A DNA stretch of 64,000 bases from Datnioides undecimradiatus (taxonomy: Eukaryota; Chordata; Actinopteri; Lobotiformes; Datnioididae): assembly GCA_008933995.1 (NCBI GenBank), contig WARS01001868.1, positions 1,736,001 to 1,800,000 on the forward strand. Direction: 5' to 3'. The notes beneath the pieces were generated by a model, which saw nothing but the letters and a program-made list of their open reading frames with translations, was not told the origin of the DNA and did not search any database. Shown piece after piece: positions 12,595 to 25,546 of this stretch. Made by a program: the position numbers and the translations under genes. Position 1 is the stretch's first letter. Every line of letters begins with the position of its first letter.

Positions 12595-15500
12595 ATCATC
12601 CAGATAATGTTTTCATGCAGTTGTGATTTCTGTGAAGCTGAAATATTCCCATTTGATGGATAATTACAAAAGACGCCTGCTGCTCCAACTGTCATGATAC
12701 AACCGCAAACAGACAAACAACAACAGCTACAGAAACATGAAAGCGCTTTTACTTTGACTGTTATCTCTCTACTCTCTGCAACATGTTAATAGACACCAGT
12801 AAAGTTTTCTGCTCCTGTCTGTTCCAGTCCTTGTGGAGACGGAGAGCTTAAACCTCTCAGCACATTAGCAGTGTCAGCGGGGGGCCAGGATGGCTCTGAG
12901 AGGAACACAGACACACGACGGATAAATGAGTCAAGCGGGCATGAAACAACATGACCATGTAAAAACACTCTGAATATCATTAGCATTCATACGGCTTGTT
13001 TTTCTGGCAGGTCTGCATTTAACTAATTTTCACTACTGGAAAATAATTAGTTGTTGGAAAGAGATTGAGTCTTTAGACAAGACTGGGCCCATCAGATGTA
13101 ATCAGGGCTTACAGCTAACAGAACTAAAGCTCTACATTGTCTTGTACTGCTAGTAGAGGTAGTAGTAGTGGTAGTCAAAGTGCTTTTTCCAATTTTTTAG
13201 CCAGGCTTTTGAGCGTAGGAGTGGCAACGCTGGTCCAGACTGAAATATCAACATGTACTCAATGGACTGGCAGAAAAGTAGGGTCTGAATCTGGTGAGCT
13301 CCTGATTTCAGCTCTTGTGCCACTGACATGGCTGACATGTGTGCCTTCGTGTAAAACGGTTGAACAGATACTGGATGGATTTGTGTTTGTTGGGCAATCC
13401 TTTTTATATTTTTTAATTTGAGCAATACTTTGCTCTGTGACCAAATAACCTGCAGGACTGATGCTGTTCCCAACAGCCTCAGCTGTACTTTGCATTTAGT
13501 GCTAACTGGTTAATCTCAGCTTGCTAACACACTAAACTGCAGAATGCAGACTATATGGAGGCGATGGTGTAGCTTGTGACTTGTAGTCATGTTATTCTTT
13601 ACAACAGAATTTATACATAGTTCATATTTAGTTTGTTTTTTACTTATTGTTTGTTTTTTTACTCAAGAAATATGACCATAATCAGCAAAACTGTGGCATG
13701 ATTTTCCACTAAATTCTCTCCAGTCTTCTCAGAAAATAATTCATACTAAGGCTACATGTCTTCTGCTGCCATTCATCACTGTGTAGTTCAGATTCTGGTT
13801 TCTTCACTGTGTGCTGAATAGTTTGGAGGGGCCAATTAGGGCAAACTAAATTTCCAAAAAAGCAATACTTGGTTATATTGTAGTGACCTTAAAATGCCAA
13901 TAACAGTTTCATTTTTAATACAATTTGATTGTATTAAAAATTTAAAAAAAGTCTGTTTGCAAAATGATCAAAATGTGAATCTCACTGTGTGCATATTAGC
14001 ATGGTCAACTTCTTGCCCCCAGTAGAAAAATGATCAGTTCTGGCAACATCAACCACAACAGTGCCGCTGTTGTACATGTGCTGAACTTGCTCAGCTGACT
14101 GACGTAGAGAAGAGAGACGCTCTGACTGCATACTTGGCTTTTTCTTAAATGTCATTCTTTCCCCCCCATCAGCCAATCAAATCAGATTGAGAGGTCCGGG
14201 AGAAGAGTGCCTGATGGTGCAACGATTACCAGCGAGGAGAGAAAAACGATGCAGACTTCGTCCTCCTCCTCATCCTGCTCCATCTCCTCCTTTCCGTCTT
14301 GGCTCTAATCCACTTAGTTGGCTCTTCCTGAGCTTACAGCCTTTCCCTTATTCCATTATAAAGACCCGACGTACGACCTGCTGCTTATTTCATTAAAAAG
14401 GCCCAATCCATGACCCCATGTCTAATCCATATTGCAGACTACAGGCTAGTGACAGCCTACTATAGTCCACAACACAGTCCAGCAGCACGGCTGACAGATG
14501 GGATGGAGGGAACAGGGATGGAGAGATGGAGGTCCAATGAATGAGAGGGAATTTGAGAGCTCCGCTTATGAGTAAAGCTTCCCGGTGAATATGATTTCAC
14601 TGATGTAAATGATGATAGAGTTGAGGCTTTGCTACTCTATCTTTGATGGTTGGAGATGGCTTTCACATGGCCCATCAGTGATATGGAAATGGCCAGATCT
14701 AAGGGTTGAATATAGCCTGTAAAATGAGCATAAAGCCCGAGGCTTTCAGAACCCAAAACACCTTGGCTTAGAGTTTATATTGTAGTCAGTACTGTAGCTC
14801 ATTACGGTTAACCTTGGGAGAACTTTGCAACACAAAGTGAGTGATGCTGAATCGTATAATATTATTCTCTCGACTCTATCCAATTTGACTTTGCCTCCAC
14901 TCCCTCTTTTTGACCCCCCCCGGCCCCTTTGGAAATCCTTGCTCCACCTCTGGCCGCCCTACACCCTAAATGTCCTTTCACAACTTGCTCAAGATCCAGT
15001 TTGCTGAGTGTTTTCATGGCGTCCACAAATCTAAATTTACAGCCTCCCTCCCATCAAACCTGACTTCCCTGCGTTTGCACTTAATGGCCTATCAGGTTAC
15101 GTATTTATTGATAAAGCAGCACTATTTGGCTCTGAGTACCTGGCTTCCCGCATACCTGCGCCAGCTCTTTAGAGGCCGACCAGTCGCTCTGACAATGCAG
15201 TGTCAGATAAAAGAGACACGTCCCGCAGAGGTAACATCTTACACTGGTTGGTGGGGGAAAAGGGATTGTTTTGCTGTCTCTGTCCAGGCTCAACTCGGGT
15301 CATTAAGAGCAGTTAACTAATAATAATTACTTTTAACTGGGTTCAGCCAGAGGGCCGCAGCTCGAGGCCTGGGGACATACAATACGGCCAGGAAGTGACT
15401 ACAACCCTCTCTCCATCGATAACACCAGCATATCTCATTACCGTGGCGACCTGCGGTACACTGCCACTCGGTCTTGATCATATAAAACCTATTTCAGTGC

Positions 15501-16293
15501 GCCGTCCCCGCCGGAGCACCAGTGGAGCGGAATATTCATTATTCAAATTTTAAGCATTGGAAATCCCAATATGTTACTAAGGCCAGATGAGATGAGATGA
15601 AATAGCTTAGCCTTTTGTCCAGGGAACATTGACTAATCGTCTCGCTCCCCAAAATCAATTTCCCAGCCCGTAAGCATCAGACACTCCTGATTGTACTGTA
15701 CTGTTGAAGACCCCCCACCACTATCACCTAATACTCCTGCTGGCTGCCCAGAATAACTTATTGATTAGTGATTATGTTACGGGAGGTGTGGGTGGTGGCC
15801 GGGTGAGGGGGGGGCGGAAGACGGACTGGCCTCAGTCATTTCCACAGGGCTAAATTTGGGTCCGCTGTTACCAGATCCAGCACATACTGACACTATCGCC
15901 AGCTGTCACCAGCCACCGGCCCTGCTCTCTGGATGAGCAGAGGAATTAAAAAAAGTGCCCTTAACTTATAAATATTAGGAGAAATGTTCAAGAGCTTTAC
16001 GGTGTAGGGGGTGTTTCAGGCAAAGCGGCACAGCAGGGAATTTGGATGATAGATTCTTAGATGTGGTGCACTTGTGGACTACTAAATAAAGAAATAAGCG
16101 CAAATATTTCAAAACAGACATGGCTGATTATTAAATCTGCTGGTTGTGGTGGGGGATCTGGCCTGGTGATGGACTGTTTCACCCCCAGGGTTTTGGGCTG
16201 ATCTCTCGCTCTCGCTCTCTCTCTGATTCTGTGCTGAGCCTGAAAAGTGGCTGTGATCAATACCTGCAGGCCCTTTCCACAGTGCCAGAGGGC

Positions 16294-16383
16294 TGTTTGT
16301 GTGTGTGCGTGTGTGTGTGCATGTGTTTGTGTGTGTGCTGTGTCAGCATCCACTCAGGACTTCATCAAACACCCCCCCCCCCC
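16294..16383. repeat. (GT)n tract followed by a C-run
   Basis: Interrupted GT repeat at 16294-16340 and a 12-base C-run at 16372-16383. Confidence 0.9.
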
Positions 16384-16491
16384 ATTCCTCAACACCACAG
16401 ACACACAAACACATAAAACGCCCACATTGGCCAACACCCCTCTCAAACACTCGCTCATTTTCACTTTCCCCGTCTCACTCACCACCCCAAT

Positions 16492-16493
<2 letters not shown>

Positions 16494-16529
<36 letters not shown>
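16494..16529. repeat. (CA)n microsatellite
   Basis: About 18 CA units without interruption. Confidence 0.95.
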
Positions 16530-16531
<2 letters not shown>

Positions 16532-17616
16532 TTCACACCTCCTTCCTCCCATTCCACACCATCCCAACAAGGATGTTAAATACCATTCAAATGTCAGCCC
16601 GCCGTATTGATTGGAATGATAATTCTGAGAGGTGGGAGAGATGGCTTGTTGATGCTAAGCAGGCGCGTGACGGCCCGAGCATCCTTCACTGTCACAAAGT
16701 TGCCATGTAAGGGTTCCCGGCTCCCCCGGCAGAATGTGGATGGTGGTTTACGTTAGACCACCGAGGCCGTGTGTTTCTGTCATTAATCATTGTCCTCACG
16801 GACCGGTGACAGGCGGGCCAGGATTCATGTTGAGAGAGACGGGGTCATTTTAAAACACCCTCAGATCAGAGTGGCTGTGTGTGTTTGTGTGCGTGCATGG
16901 AAGTCAGACCAGAGGGGATGTTCATCACCAGGTGGTTTCCCTTTACATGTCATGTTAGAGAAAAGACAATTTCCAGGTGTCGTTATGATTAAAAGTACAA
17001 ATTGCTAAACTTATCTGTTAACTATTAACTTAAACTGGTGTGAGTTTAACAGATTGAAGACACATGAATGCTTGTCAAACCACGTCTGATGAAATCTGTG
17101 TCACATTGTATGATATTAATTCGAGGCATGTTAGATGGTTGATTGAATGCAGCAAAACCTCAACACCTGTGATGGTGTTCTTTGCCATAATACCACAAAC
17201 TTCTGTTTTGTGCGTGATTGGAAAATGTTTACTGGTTTCTTTGTATTATTTGTTTGAGAATTTGGTCCTAATTTTTCGAAAATGTCTTTCTGTTGTTAGT
17301 CGCCAAAACTCAGCAGACTTGTTAGACTGCTGTTTTGGTTTGTCTAAAGATTTTACTAGGGGCCTTTAGGGAAAATGTGGTAGATGTAAGAATGCAGTGA
17401 GATTTTCACACAACATAATTATCATTTAGCTGAGTAATATAGCTCTCACTTCCTAATATTGTACATTTTTTTACGATGCAAACAAAAATCTTGTTTTAAA
17501 TTATACAGGAGTATTGCTTTTTGTCCAAAGTGACTTCTGTTTTATCTTAAAAGGAGTGAACACAAAGACTTTTCTTACAAATGTGCTTTTCTTATAAAGT
17601 CAAGATTGACCCTCAC

Positions 17617-18260
17617 CTGGCAGGTACGTCGATGTTGGAGATGGCGTAGAAGTACTTGAGCAGGTTGTCTCTCTGGACATAGGTGCCTCCGAGGGCAGGC
17701 CTGAGAAGCCTCAACCTAAGGTTGGTGAACGTGAAAAAGTCCCTAAATCCCTTCATACTTTCCATGCGAGTGTACAGGCTGTCCATGTTCTGCAGCCGTG
17801 GCCCCGCAAACACTGCGAAACGCGCCCGCACCTCAAACTTCACGTTCTTGTCATTCTTGGAGCCAACCCAGCGTGAATACTGCTCGGTGCAGATGACCCG
17901 TGTGATGTTGGCGGGTGAAAGGTCACGCACGCGTTTGGGCGGCATGTTGAAGGCGTCCATGCAGTCGTCAGCGTAGAACTGGTAGGGCTGCCAGGAACGT
18001 CCGTGGTCCATGGACTTATCCAGTACCATGATAGTGGGACGGCCATACTCAAAGGTGATCTGGATGTCGTCTGTGAGCTCCAGACTCTTGTTCCAGGACA
18101 GGGTGATGTTGGCCAGCAGGGGCTCTGGGTGGCGTCTCCATGTAACGGTCTGCCAGTAGGTGATTAGGCCATTACGTTCACGGTCCTGCATCAGTTGAGG
18201 AGGATGGGCCAAGTCTGGGTTAGAGGCATCACACTCATCACTGCAGAGGTATGGGTTCTC
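17617..18260 (-). CDS. ntng2: netrin-G2, second coding exon (main part of laminin N-terminal domain)
   Basis: The 644-base exon encodes residues 74-287 plus two bases of codon 288. It is bounded by a CTCTCTTTCAG acceptor (just above 18260) and a CCAG/GTGAGG donor at 17617/17616, phase 2. It begins [21 protein letters not shown] and ends NIDVPA plus a split Arg, where netrin-Gs continue into the first EGF-like repeat. [27 protein letters not shown] and YFYAISNI follow the netrin-G2 pattern; netrin-G1 differs at the YSRW and GGTYV positions. Cysteines at about 79, 83, 173 and 197 are the expected laminin-domain ones. N-glycosylation sequons lie at N124 (NIT), N130 (NKS) and N191 (NIT). No frameshift or internal stop is present, so the gene looks intact here. 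The rest of the gene (EGF repeats, GPI signal) lies left of position 1. Confidence 0.95.
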
Positions 18261-18426
18261 CTGAAAGAGAGAAGAAGACAGAGCAGCAATTCTTCAGTCA
18301 CGGTTTGATAATAAATCTAATGATGTCTTCATAATAATTATACGTATATAGGTATTATATAAAAATAACTAAACAAGTCACAACCTCTGGGATGGGTACA
18401 TCTACCAAGAGACCCCGGGTCAAGTT

Positions 18427-18454
18427 AAGCCAAAGCTAAGGTAAGCTTTGGCTT
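18427..18454. other. ntng2: perfect 11-base inverted repeat near the ntng2 exon
   Basis: AAGCCAAAGCT and AGCTTTGGCTT flank a 6-base loop, about 170 bases upstream of the acceptor of coding exon 2 on the transcribed strand. Possible RNA hairpin in the intron; no known role. Confidence 0.6.
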
Positions 18455-21400
18455 CCAGCTCTAAGCCCCTGCCCAATTCTTTATGCATTGTACATTGTGT
18501 CTTGTTGCATTTACGTGATCATCATTCAGTGAAAATATATTCTCCAGAAAACCACAAAAAACAAAGTAAACAAAGGAAAGTATATGAACCAACTTCTGGC
18601 TCCAGTGAACACAATGTTATATAAAGAATGAAGGTGTCAGAGCTACATTTGGACGTGCAGCATCACGATTGGTCATAAGAGTAGGCCCAATCTTAATGAA
18701 ATGATTATTTCTGATGATAATGTTTAATGCACAGTTGCATGCTATGCTCATTTGGTAATCCAGTCTGTGTCAGACAGCTCTCACATTTAGGTAAACATTT
18801 CTCATTTGACAAGAACAAATGTCTTTTTCTCTCAGTCAAGGCAACTAAAAAGTATCTTGAGCTCAGGAATTAAATACCTCCTCCCAGTCCACATGGATGT
18901 TCCCCTTTATGTGATCATATATCATTACTGATACCTATTTCTACTGCAACTGTGACTCTCCACAAATGCATCCATATTGTTCCAACAAAGGGTGGCTTGT
19001 ATTTAAACGAGAAGTGTCTTCAACTCCTTGCCAAGAGGGACACAGAGCTTAAAAGTAAACTTGCCAGCGCACAACAGGAAGTGTGAAGGTCAAGAGGATC
19101 GTGCATCATCGCTGTCTTTGCATAGACAGCAGAGTGCTGCTGCACTTTTAACTCCTGAGAATTGATCCTCCTCTTCTAGTGATGCCAAGACTTTCAAGCT
19201 GCGGCCCCTCCACAGATCTCAGAAGACAACGGGATTATTCACACTCCTCACAGAGGAGTACAGGCCTCTTTCTACCTGCACTAAGAAAAGCTTTTTTACT
19301 CTCTGTTTGTAAATTTCAGGCCCTTTGTCATCCTTTTTTTACCAAGAAGACAAAATTCATCATCTCATTCAGATTCCTATGTTACAAAGTAAAAAGGCAG
19401 ACCCCGCTTCTCCCGTGACCTACATCGGGAGTTTTCATAGCCCTCCACCAAACTTCAGACAACTTTCTAAATTTACAGTTCCCAAAAACCCCTAATTCCA
19501 CAGACTCTGCCTCGTCATATTGAGACATTTGCAGACATTTCAGTAAAATTAATGTAGCTTAACTGTTGTAAGCCAGTTGTCTGACATTCACATCACCACA
19601 GAAGTTAAATATTTGCGCAGAGAAATCCCAAAGATCCTCACAGTCATCTCTCCGGGTGCTTAATTTGCAAAATGCAGCTGTAACACTGTTTAGATTGTAT
19701 CACATTCAGGAGGCTCCACATGCCCCCAGGATGTACTAATTAGACTGATAAGAGGTTATTATTTCCTGCGATATTTAGTCATAGTCATTCATTGTATCAA
19801 AGAGGTCATTACTTGTATTATTTGTCCAAATGCTCATCATACACAGCTACTGGCTTGTTTTGTTATACTTCACTGTATATATTTGTGGCATTATTTGAAA
19901 ATCCAGGCCCCAAGACTGACATAACCATCTATTAACTGATTGATCCCCCCCCCCCCACAAAAAGTATAAACAGTTTTCTGCTGTCACATTTTATTTAGGT
20001 TAAGAATTGGCTGCTGATGTCGAGTTTCCACCCGACTGTGCTTCTAACCTCCTCCCCTGTTTTCTTCACTTGTAGTAACTGATTAAATTTTATAGCCGAT
20101 GTGATCTTTTATTTATCGGGAATCCAATAGTCTTTCTGAATTTTACTGCATTCTGCTTAACAAGCTCTTGATGGAGTGCAGAGCATGTCTTAAAATATCT
20201 TTCTTTTTTCTTCCACCTCCTCTTTCTCTCCTCCTCCTTCTTTGTTTTGCTCCTTTTATCAGCTTCTCCTCTTACTGTTATTACTACTTCTAATTGTAAG
20301 CATGCAACTAAAGCACATCTTGAAATGCTGTTTGGGAAGGCAATAGAAATTTTGTTGACAACAATAACTGCAGAAAATAAAAGGAATTTTGGAATATTTT
20401 TAGATTTTTGAATAATATATGACAAATGACAAAAAGAACAAATGACAGGCAGTGGTGAGAGGCAAAGCAGGCGAAGGGAGGACTCAAATCTAAGCCACAG
20501 TCACATGAAATATTTGCTTGAAGGAGGCATTTGACCTGCATGTGACAAACTAATGAATAACAGTAGCTTGTTTGCAATTCATACTGTGCACATAGTTATC
20601 TTTTGTCCTATTACTCAAGTAAAACAGTGTCCTACCGTATGAATCCTGTTTAAGCTTGTAGTCGGTTTGGTTCCTCAGTGGGCCTTTATTGTATTAAACT
20701 CCTATAAGTAACAGTGAAGGAGTAAATACATTCTTGCCTGAGCATGAATAATAAGTCACAATCATAAAGCGACTCACTCCTGCTTACAGCAAAGAGTAGA
20801 GCAACTCTCTAGTGATCACATGATGGATCATATGTACGCTCAGAGCAGAAACAGCCAATCAGACGCGACGATTTAATGTACATTCCCCCAACACTACATT
20901 TTACTACATTTCTATGTGTGCGGTTTTATTGTATTTGTTTGATATCCTTAATATCTCCAGTGGCACGTAACAGCTGTCGAATAATATAAACGGGGATCAA
21001 AGGACGGTAACCCAAACAGGAGCAGGATAGAAGCCCAGTTAACATGCACGAAAGTGGTTTCGAACAAAATCAATATCAGCTTTATTCCTGTTCTTTGCCC
21101 ACCTGATGAAAGCCAAACAACAGTTTTGTTACAGCAGTTCAAATGCTCAAATTGAAAAGCTGGTCACTGATTAAAACTACTCCATTCTGAATTACACGTA
21201 AAGCTCGAGCTAATTGCTGCCCACCAGGACCGGCTCTATTTTGTACGTTCATCTCAGAAAAGCTTGTAGAAGACGTGTGCGAATGTCTGTGTCATCCAGG
21301 ATCTTTTTCAATTCGAGAAACCTCTGGAGCTCCTTTAATTAAACAGCGAGTCCAAAGACGTTTGATGAAGACATTTTATTCTAAAAGTTCACATAGTCAC

Positions 21401-24400
21401 TTTTATCCCTCATTTGAAGCCCAAATTTCAAATTTATCATTTTGATAAATGTACTTGATGATAATACACCAGATTAATTAGCCTTTTCTCTGATGATTTC
21501 TAAACCACATCTGAAATTAAACCCAAGGAAAATCACAAAAGAAACATCTTAATTGGTGTCATCCAGAATTGTGGTTAAAATAAAAATATTTAACTATGAG
21601 TGGAGAGATACATGAAATTAACTTCAATAAGTAGCCAGTTACAGTGAGAGCATGAATTGCACAAATTGATGCATGACAATATAACGTGACGCCACAACTG
21701 CTTTAAGTTCAGCACAGCAGAATTTGCTTGCATAGCGACTTATGAGTCATATTCAAGCCCAAAACTGATCTTTTTATTACCAAACACTCACCCCCTGGTG
21801 CACTTGAAAGATGGCTGCAAATAGTTTTAAGTCTCACACTTGATGGATAATGGCAGTTTGGAAAATGAAAGTCGTGCATTTCGACATATTTTACACGGCC
21901 TGTTTCTAACATACTGAGCAAACAGATGGGAAGTGGAGAAGCTGATTATGAAGCGGCTTGAGTTTCTATGGGTATGTTTTTCCATCGTACGCCGTTTAAA
22001 ATGAACATGAATTCACGCTGACTTCACTTTTCTGCGCCCGCCTTTCAAGCCTACAAAAGCTGATTGTTCAATACTCAGAAGATCTTTGGGCAAAGTATCA
22101 CTTTAAACAGCATTTTCTTCTTGATGATGTACCGTAAGCTCTAACGTGAAAGCAATACTGCATAATATCAATGTACTGTGCAAGCACAGGTCGTGTGTCA
22201 CTGCTTTTTTTTTTTTAATCTACGACGAAGAAGAAGACGCAGCGTCTGCCGACAGTTTTGCCTTTTGAATAAAGTCATTGGACTGTACCAAGGGAAAGTG
22301 AACAGTCAGTCACATCCACTCTTGTGGTCTAATAACAAAAGCAAAAGTTACAATCCTGCGAGGCTGGGATTATAAATCATCTGATTTATGGTGACAACGC
22401 AGAGTGGGGAAAACTCCAAACATAAGCAAACGCTGAGCCTGTGCTGAGGGAAGCTGTACGGCGCAGAAGACACTATACAGGATCATAACGCATGTGAAGA
22501 AGACACAGCAAAGAAGCTATAGTATCTGTATACCAAAAAAATCTGCTGATTATCTCTCCCTTTCTCTCTTCCCCTCACTGGGATGACATACTAGCACTGT
22601 TCTCTATCTGATAACCCAATTATCTCCCTTGCACGGACTCAGATAGAGATCACTGTCAGCACAAACACACTTAGGATGATAATCTACAACGCTCATAAAC
22701 AACTGCAACCGGAAAAGGTAATGAGAATAAGATAAAGGGTGGGGCTGAAAGTTAGTAGCTACTTTTAGTGGAAAGCTGGAGCGTGTGCAGTAGTGGCCCT
22801 GCTGCTTTTGTGGCCGTCCATTAGTGCATCTCCTGACCTTCGTCCAGACACGCGTTCACACACACGCGCGCACGGGACAGGATTAGTCGGCTGTTGTTCT
22901 GGGAATGACCCTCGACCTACAAATCCTATTGAAAATGATCGCACTGTCACACTGTCCCAGATACAACACACACAACTCCATATAGGTTAGCTCCTGAAGT
23001 GTCTTTTGTGTCTGTGTGTTTGTGTGTCTGTGTGTTTTGTCTCTTTGCGGGCGAATCCACAAACTAGACGAGGATTTTTGTTTGTTTGTTTTTTACGTCT
23101 TGTTGTCTTGTTGGATTTCGAGTGTCGGGACAAAGAGCTGCACACTGGTGTTCACCAGGCTGCTCTGACCTCTCCGAGACCATTAGGATTAGCTACAGCA
23201 GAGGTGATATGTACTGTGATATAGGCTGGGAGATATATATATATTTATTTATTTGTTTTATCCCCCATAAGAGACTTAGGAGGTTGTGTTTAAGCCCTTT
23301 GTGTGCCCTGTCCTCCTTATTCTACTCTGCCTCCTGCCACTACTCTGCCCCGGCCCAGTGTACATCCACGCCAGAATACACACACCCACAAACACCCGCA
23401 AACACACTCTCACCCACAAACACACACATACATACACACACAGATCCCGGCCAACTGCTGCGGCAGGTGGCCCGCGCTGCTAAGCCCCTCCAGCAATTAT
23501 CCTCGCTGGGATCCTGTCTCCACGACAACAGCCGCCATGATGCCCCAGCCGATGACTGACTTCCTTGTTTTCACTTGTGGGATAACAATGTGATTCCAAA
23601 CACTCGTTAATAACTCCTCAAGTGCTGAGGTTTGCCTAATGCTGCGGCGACAAAGGACTGATTTTGACACTGCGACCTCTTAAAAAACAAAAAGAAAACC
23701 CACAGTGAGTTTAGAAGCACGTTATTTAGTGTGTTCTGAACGCCGCCGCAGCAACAAAACATTAATGGTTGCCTACAGAAATGGCAAGCTGCCATCACGC
23801 ACCAACACAGAAATAAAACATGAAGAACACTGTGCTCTGCATGTCCTTCCCCCGTCTCTTCCCTCGCTTTTATGACCGTTTTCCCCATCAAAATATTTTC
23901 TGTCACCGCCCTGCCCTCTCTCCTTCCTCTTTATTTCTTCCTCCACTTATAGAAGTTTCTAAGTTATATTGCTAGCAAGGGGAATAAAGGTAGGGACACA
24001 CACTCAGAGAACACAATTTATTTTGTTTTGGAGAAACATCAAATGAAATGACCCTCCCATTAAAAAGGCCACAGAGGGGAAGAGAAAGGGATATTGCTTT
24101 TTCACTTATAACGTTAATCTTTTATTTTGTTGGAGGTTTTTCCATCATACTGGAGATTCCTGTTACCCCGAGTCCAGACGGTGTGTGTGTGTCTGTGTGT
24201 GTGTTGACCGCAAAATGTGTCCATACGAGACATGGGTCTGGGTGTGTATGGGTCTAAGTGAAAGACAAATCATATACCTGCGTTTTACTTTCATTAACCT
24301 GAAACAGGGATTATTCGCTCGCCGAAAAATGTCTCGCCATGTACCAAACAGCGGTCGAGCAAGTGTAAATGTGTCTTAGGTGTGTGCGTTTGCGTGGGCG

Positions 24401-24823
24401 GGTGTTGTTTATGTCTGTGTGTGTGCGCGTGCAAGCAAAAGTAAATGTTTACTGTAGGCATGTGTGATTGTGCTGGAGGAGGAGAGGAGAAGGACAGAGC
24501 GGGGACACCATGCTGCTCCAAAGCAGCAGCGAGTCTTGTCCCGCACAGATCACCGCAGTCCGACCAGGACGGGTTATATTAAGAATTCAGGTAATACTTC
24601 CAGTAAGGAAGAGATGCTGCTTTCTTGAAGAACTCTGATGAGGTGAATTCAGGGAAAGGCTATTATCTTTTATTGATGTCTCTTATTAAATCTAAACCAA
24701 TCACAAAGGAGGAGATGTAGATAAAGAGACGCAGACGAGCTGGAAAAGGATTTAAAGCTTTGAGACAACTGAGTTTGGGACAGTGCAACAGATATTTTAT
24801 AATATTTTGTACTTTCATTGCTT

Positions 24824-25546
24824 TTAAGGAGCACTCCATCCCTTTAGGATTGCACTCTGGTACCATTATCAAACCTGTTTTGGACAGTTTAAAAAAAATA
24901 GTTATAGTGTCAAAGCCTGGTGCCGGCATTACCCACAATGCATTGGACTACCAACAAAAAAACAGAGATTGACTGTTGTGAGGTATTATGGTAGTACAAC
25001 TAATGTAGCCTGGAGCCATTAGCAAAACACAAATTAGTGATTGAATGCCAGACTGCAACTTAAGGCAAAAGTTCAAAACTAGCTTACCTTAGCTTTCACC
25101 TGTACAAACTTGACTGGATCTAATTTAGAAACTCTGAAGGTGAGAAAGTAAAGTGTGTTAAACAAGCTCTAGAGCTAGCAGCTTACATTCACATACAGCG
25201 GAGCAGGCTATGGGAAATATACGGTATTGTATTATTTAGGACTACAAGTAGGAAGGATATGAACACATTTTGACCCGTCCAACCTGTTGTTTCTACTTCT
25301 TTCAGAGGGTTTCAAGTCTTAGAGAGGTCAGACAGCAACAGAGGTCTGGTAACTGCTCCTCTGTCCGACTCTGCACCCCTAGATTTTTAAAATCTTCAAA
25401 ACTTGTAGTCTTCACACTTCACACAGCTCCCTGTGGAGCCACAAAAGGCTGTATACAACTTTTTTTTTCCCCTCACACATGCAGTAGTACTCCCCGAGAC
25501 CTGTAAACAGACTTTGATGTGCAAAACCAGCGCACTCCCCCTTTAA
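24824..25546. mobile_element. miniature inverted-repeat element, about 720 bases
   Basis: The left end reads TTAAGGAGCACTCC (24824-24837) and the right end GCACTCCCCCTTTAA (25532-25546), a diverged inverse of TTAAAGGGGCACTCC. The inner right portion (ACAGCTCCCTGTGGAGCCAC, GCAGTAGTACTCCCCGAGAC, TGTAAACAGACTTTGATGTG) matches the 3' part of a common fish element of this kind. It carries a TACCCACAATGCA motif at 24930. It lies in the ntng2 intron and has no transposase frame, so it would be non-autonomous. Confidence 0.6.

Larger units (their letters stand above)
1..17616 (-). other. ntng2: ntng2 intron after the laminin-domain exon (partial)
   Basis: The donor at 17616 opens an intron that runs past the left edge, so it exceeds 17.6 kb. 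I looked on the minus strand for the expected next exon (RCKCNLHA... of the first EGF-like repeat) and saw no such cysteine pattern. Contents: poly-T near 330; a teleost dispersed repeat at 4253-4397; dinucleotide tracts at 4011, 5509, 6163, 8175, 16294 and 16494; pyrimidine-rich DNA at 5035-5120; AT-rich homeodomain-site-rich blocks at 8555-8700 and 9355-9500; paired POU octamers at 12569-12594; CpG-containing blocks near 15340-15560 and 16590-16820. The rest is unremarkable intron sequence. Confidence 0.85.

Noticed and set aside
16247..16610. Several overlapping frames with His-Thr or Cys-Val runs
   Set aside because: Direct translation of CA/GT microsatellites; the same holds near 23.3, 38.1, 52.9, 55.5 and 59.4 kb.
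1..17616. Search for the ntng2 EGF-like exons
   Set aside because: No CKCN...C.C..N..G..C pattern seen on the minus strand; scanned by eye only, so a translated search with netrin-G2 would be decisive.
17683..17976. Plus-strand frame inside the netrin exon
   Set aside because: Antisense shadow of the coding exon, whose minus-strand frame has clear homology and splice sites.
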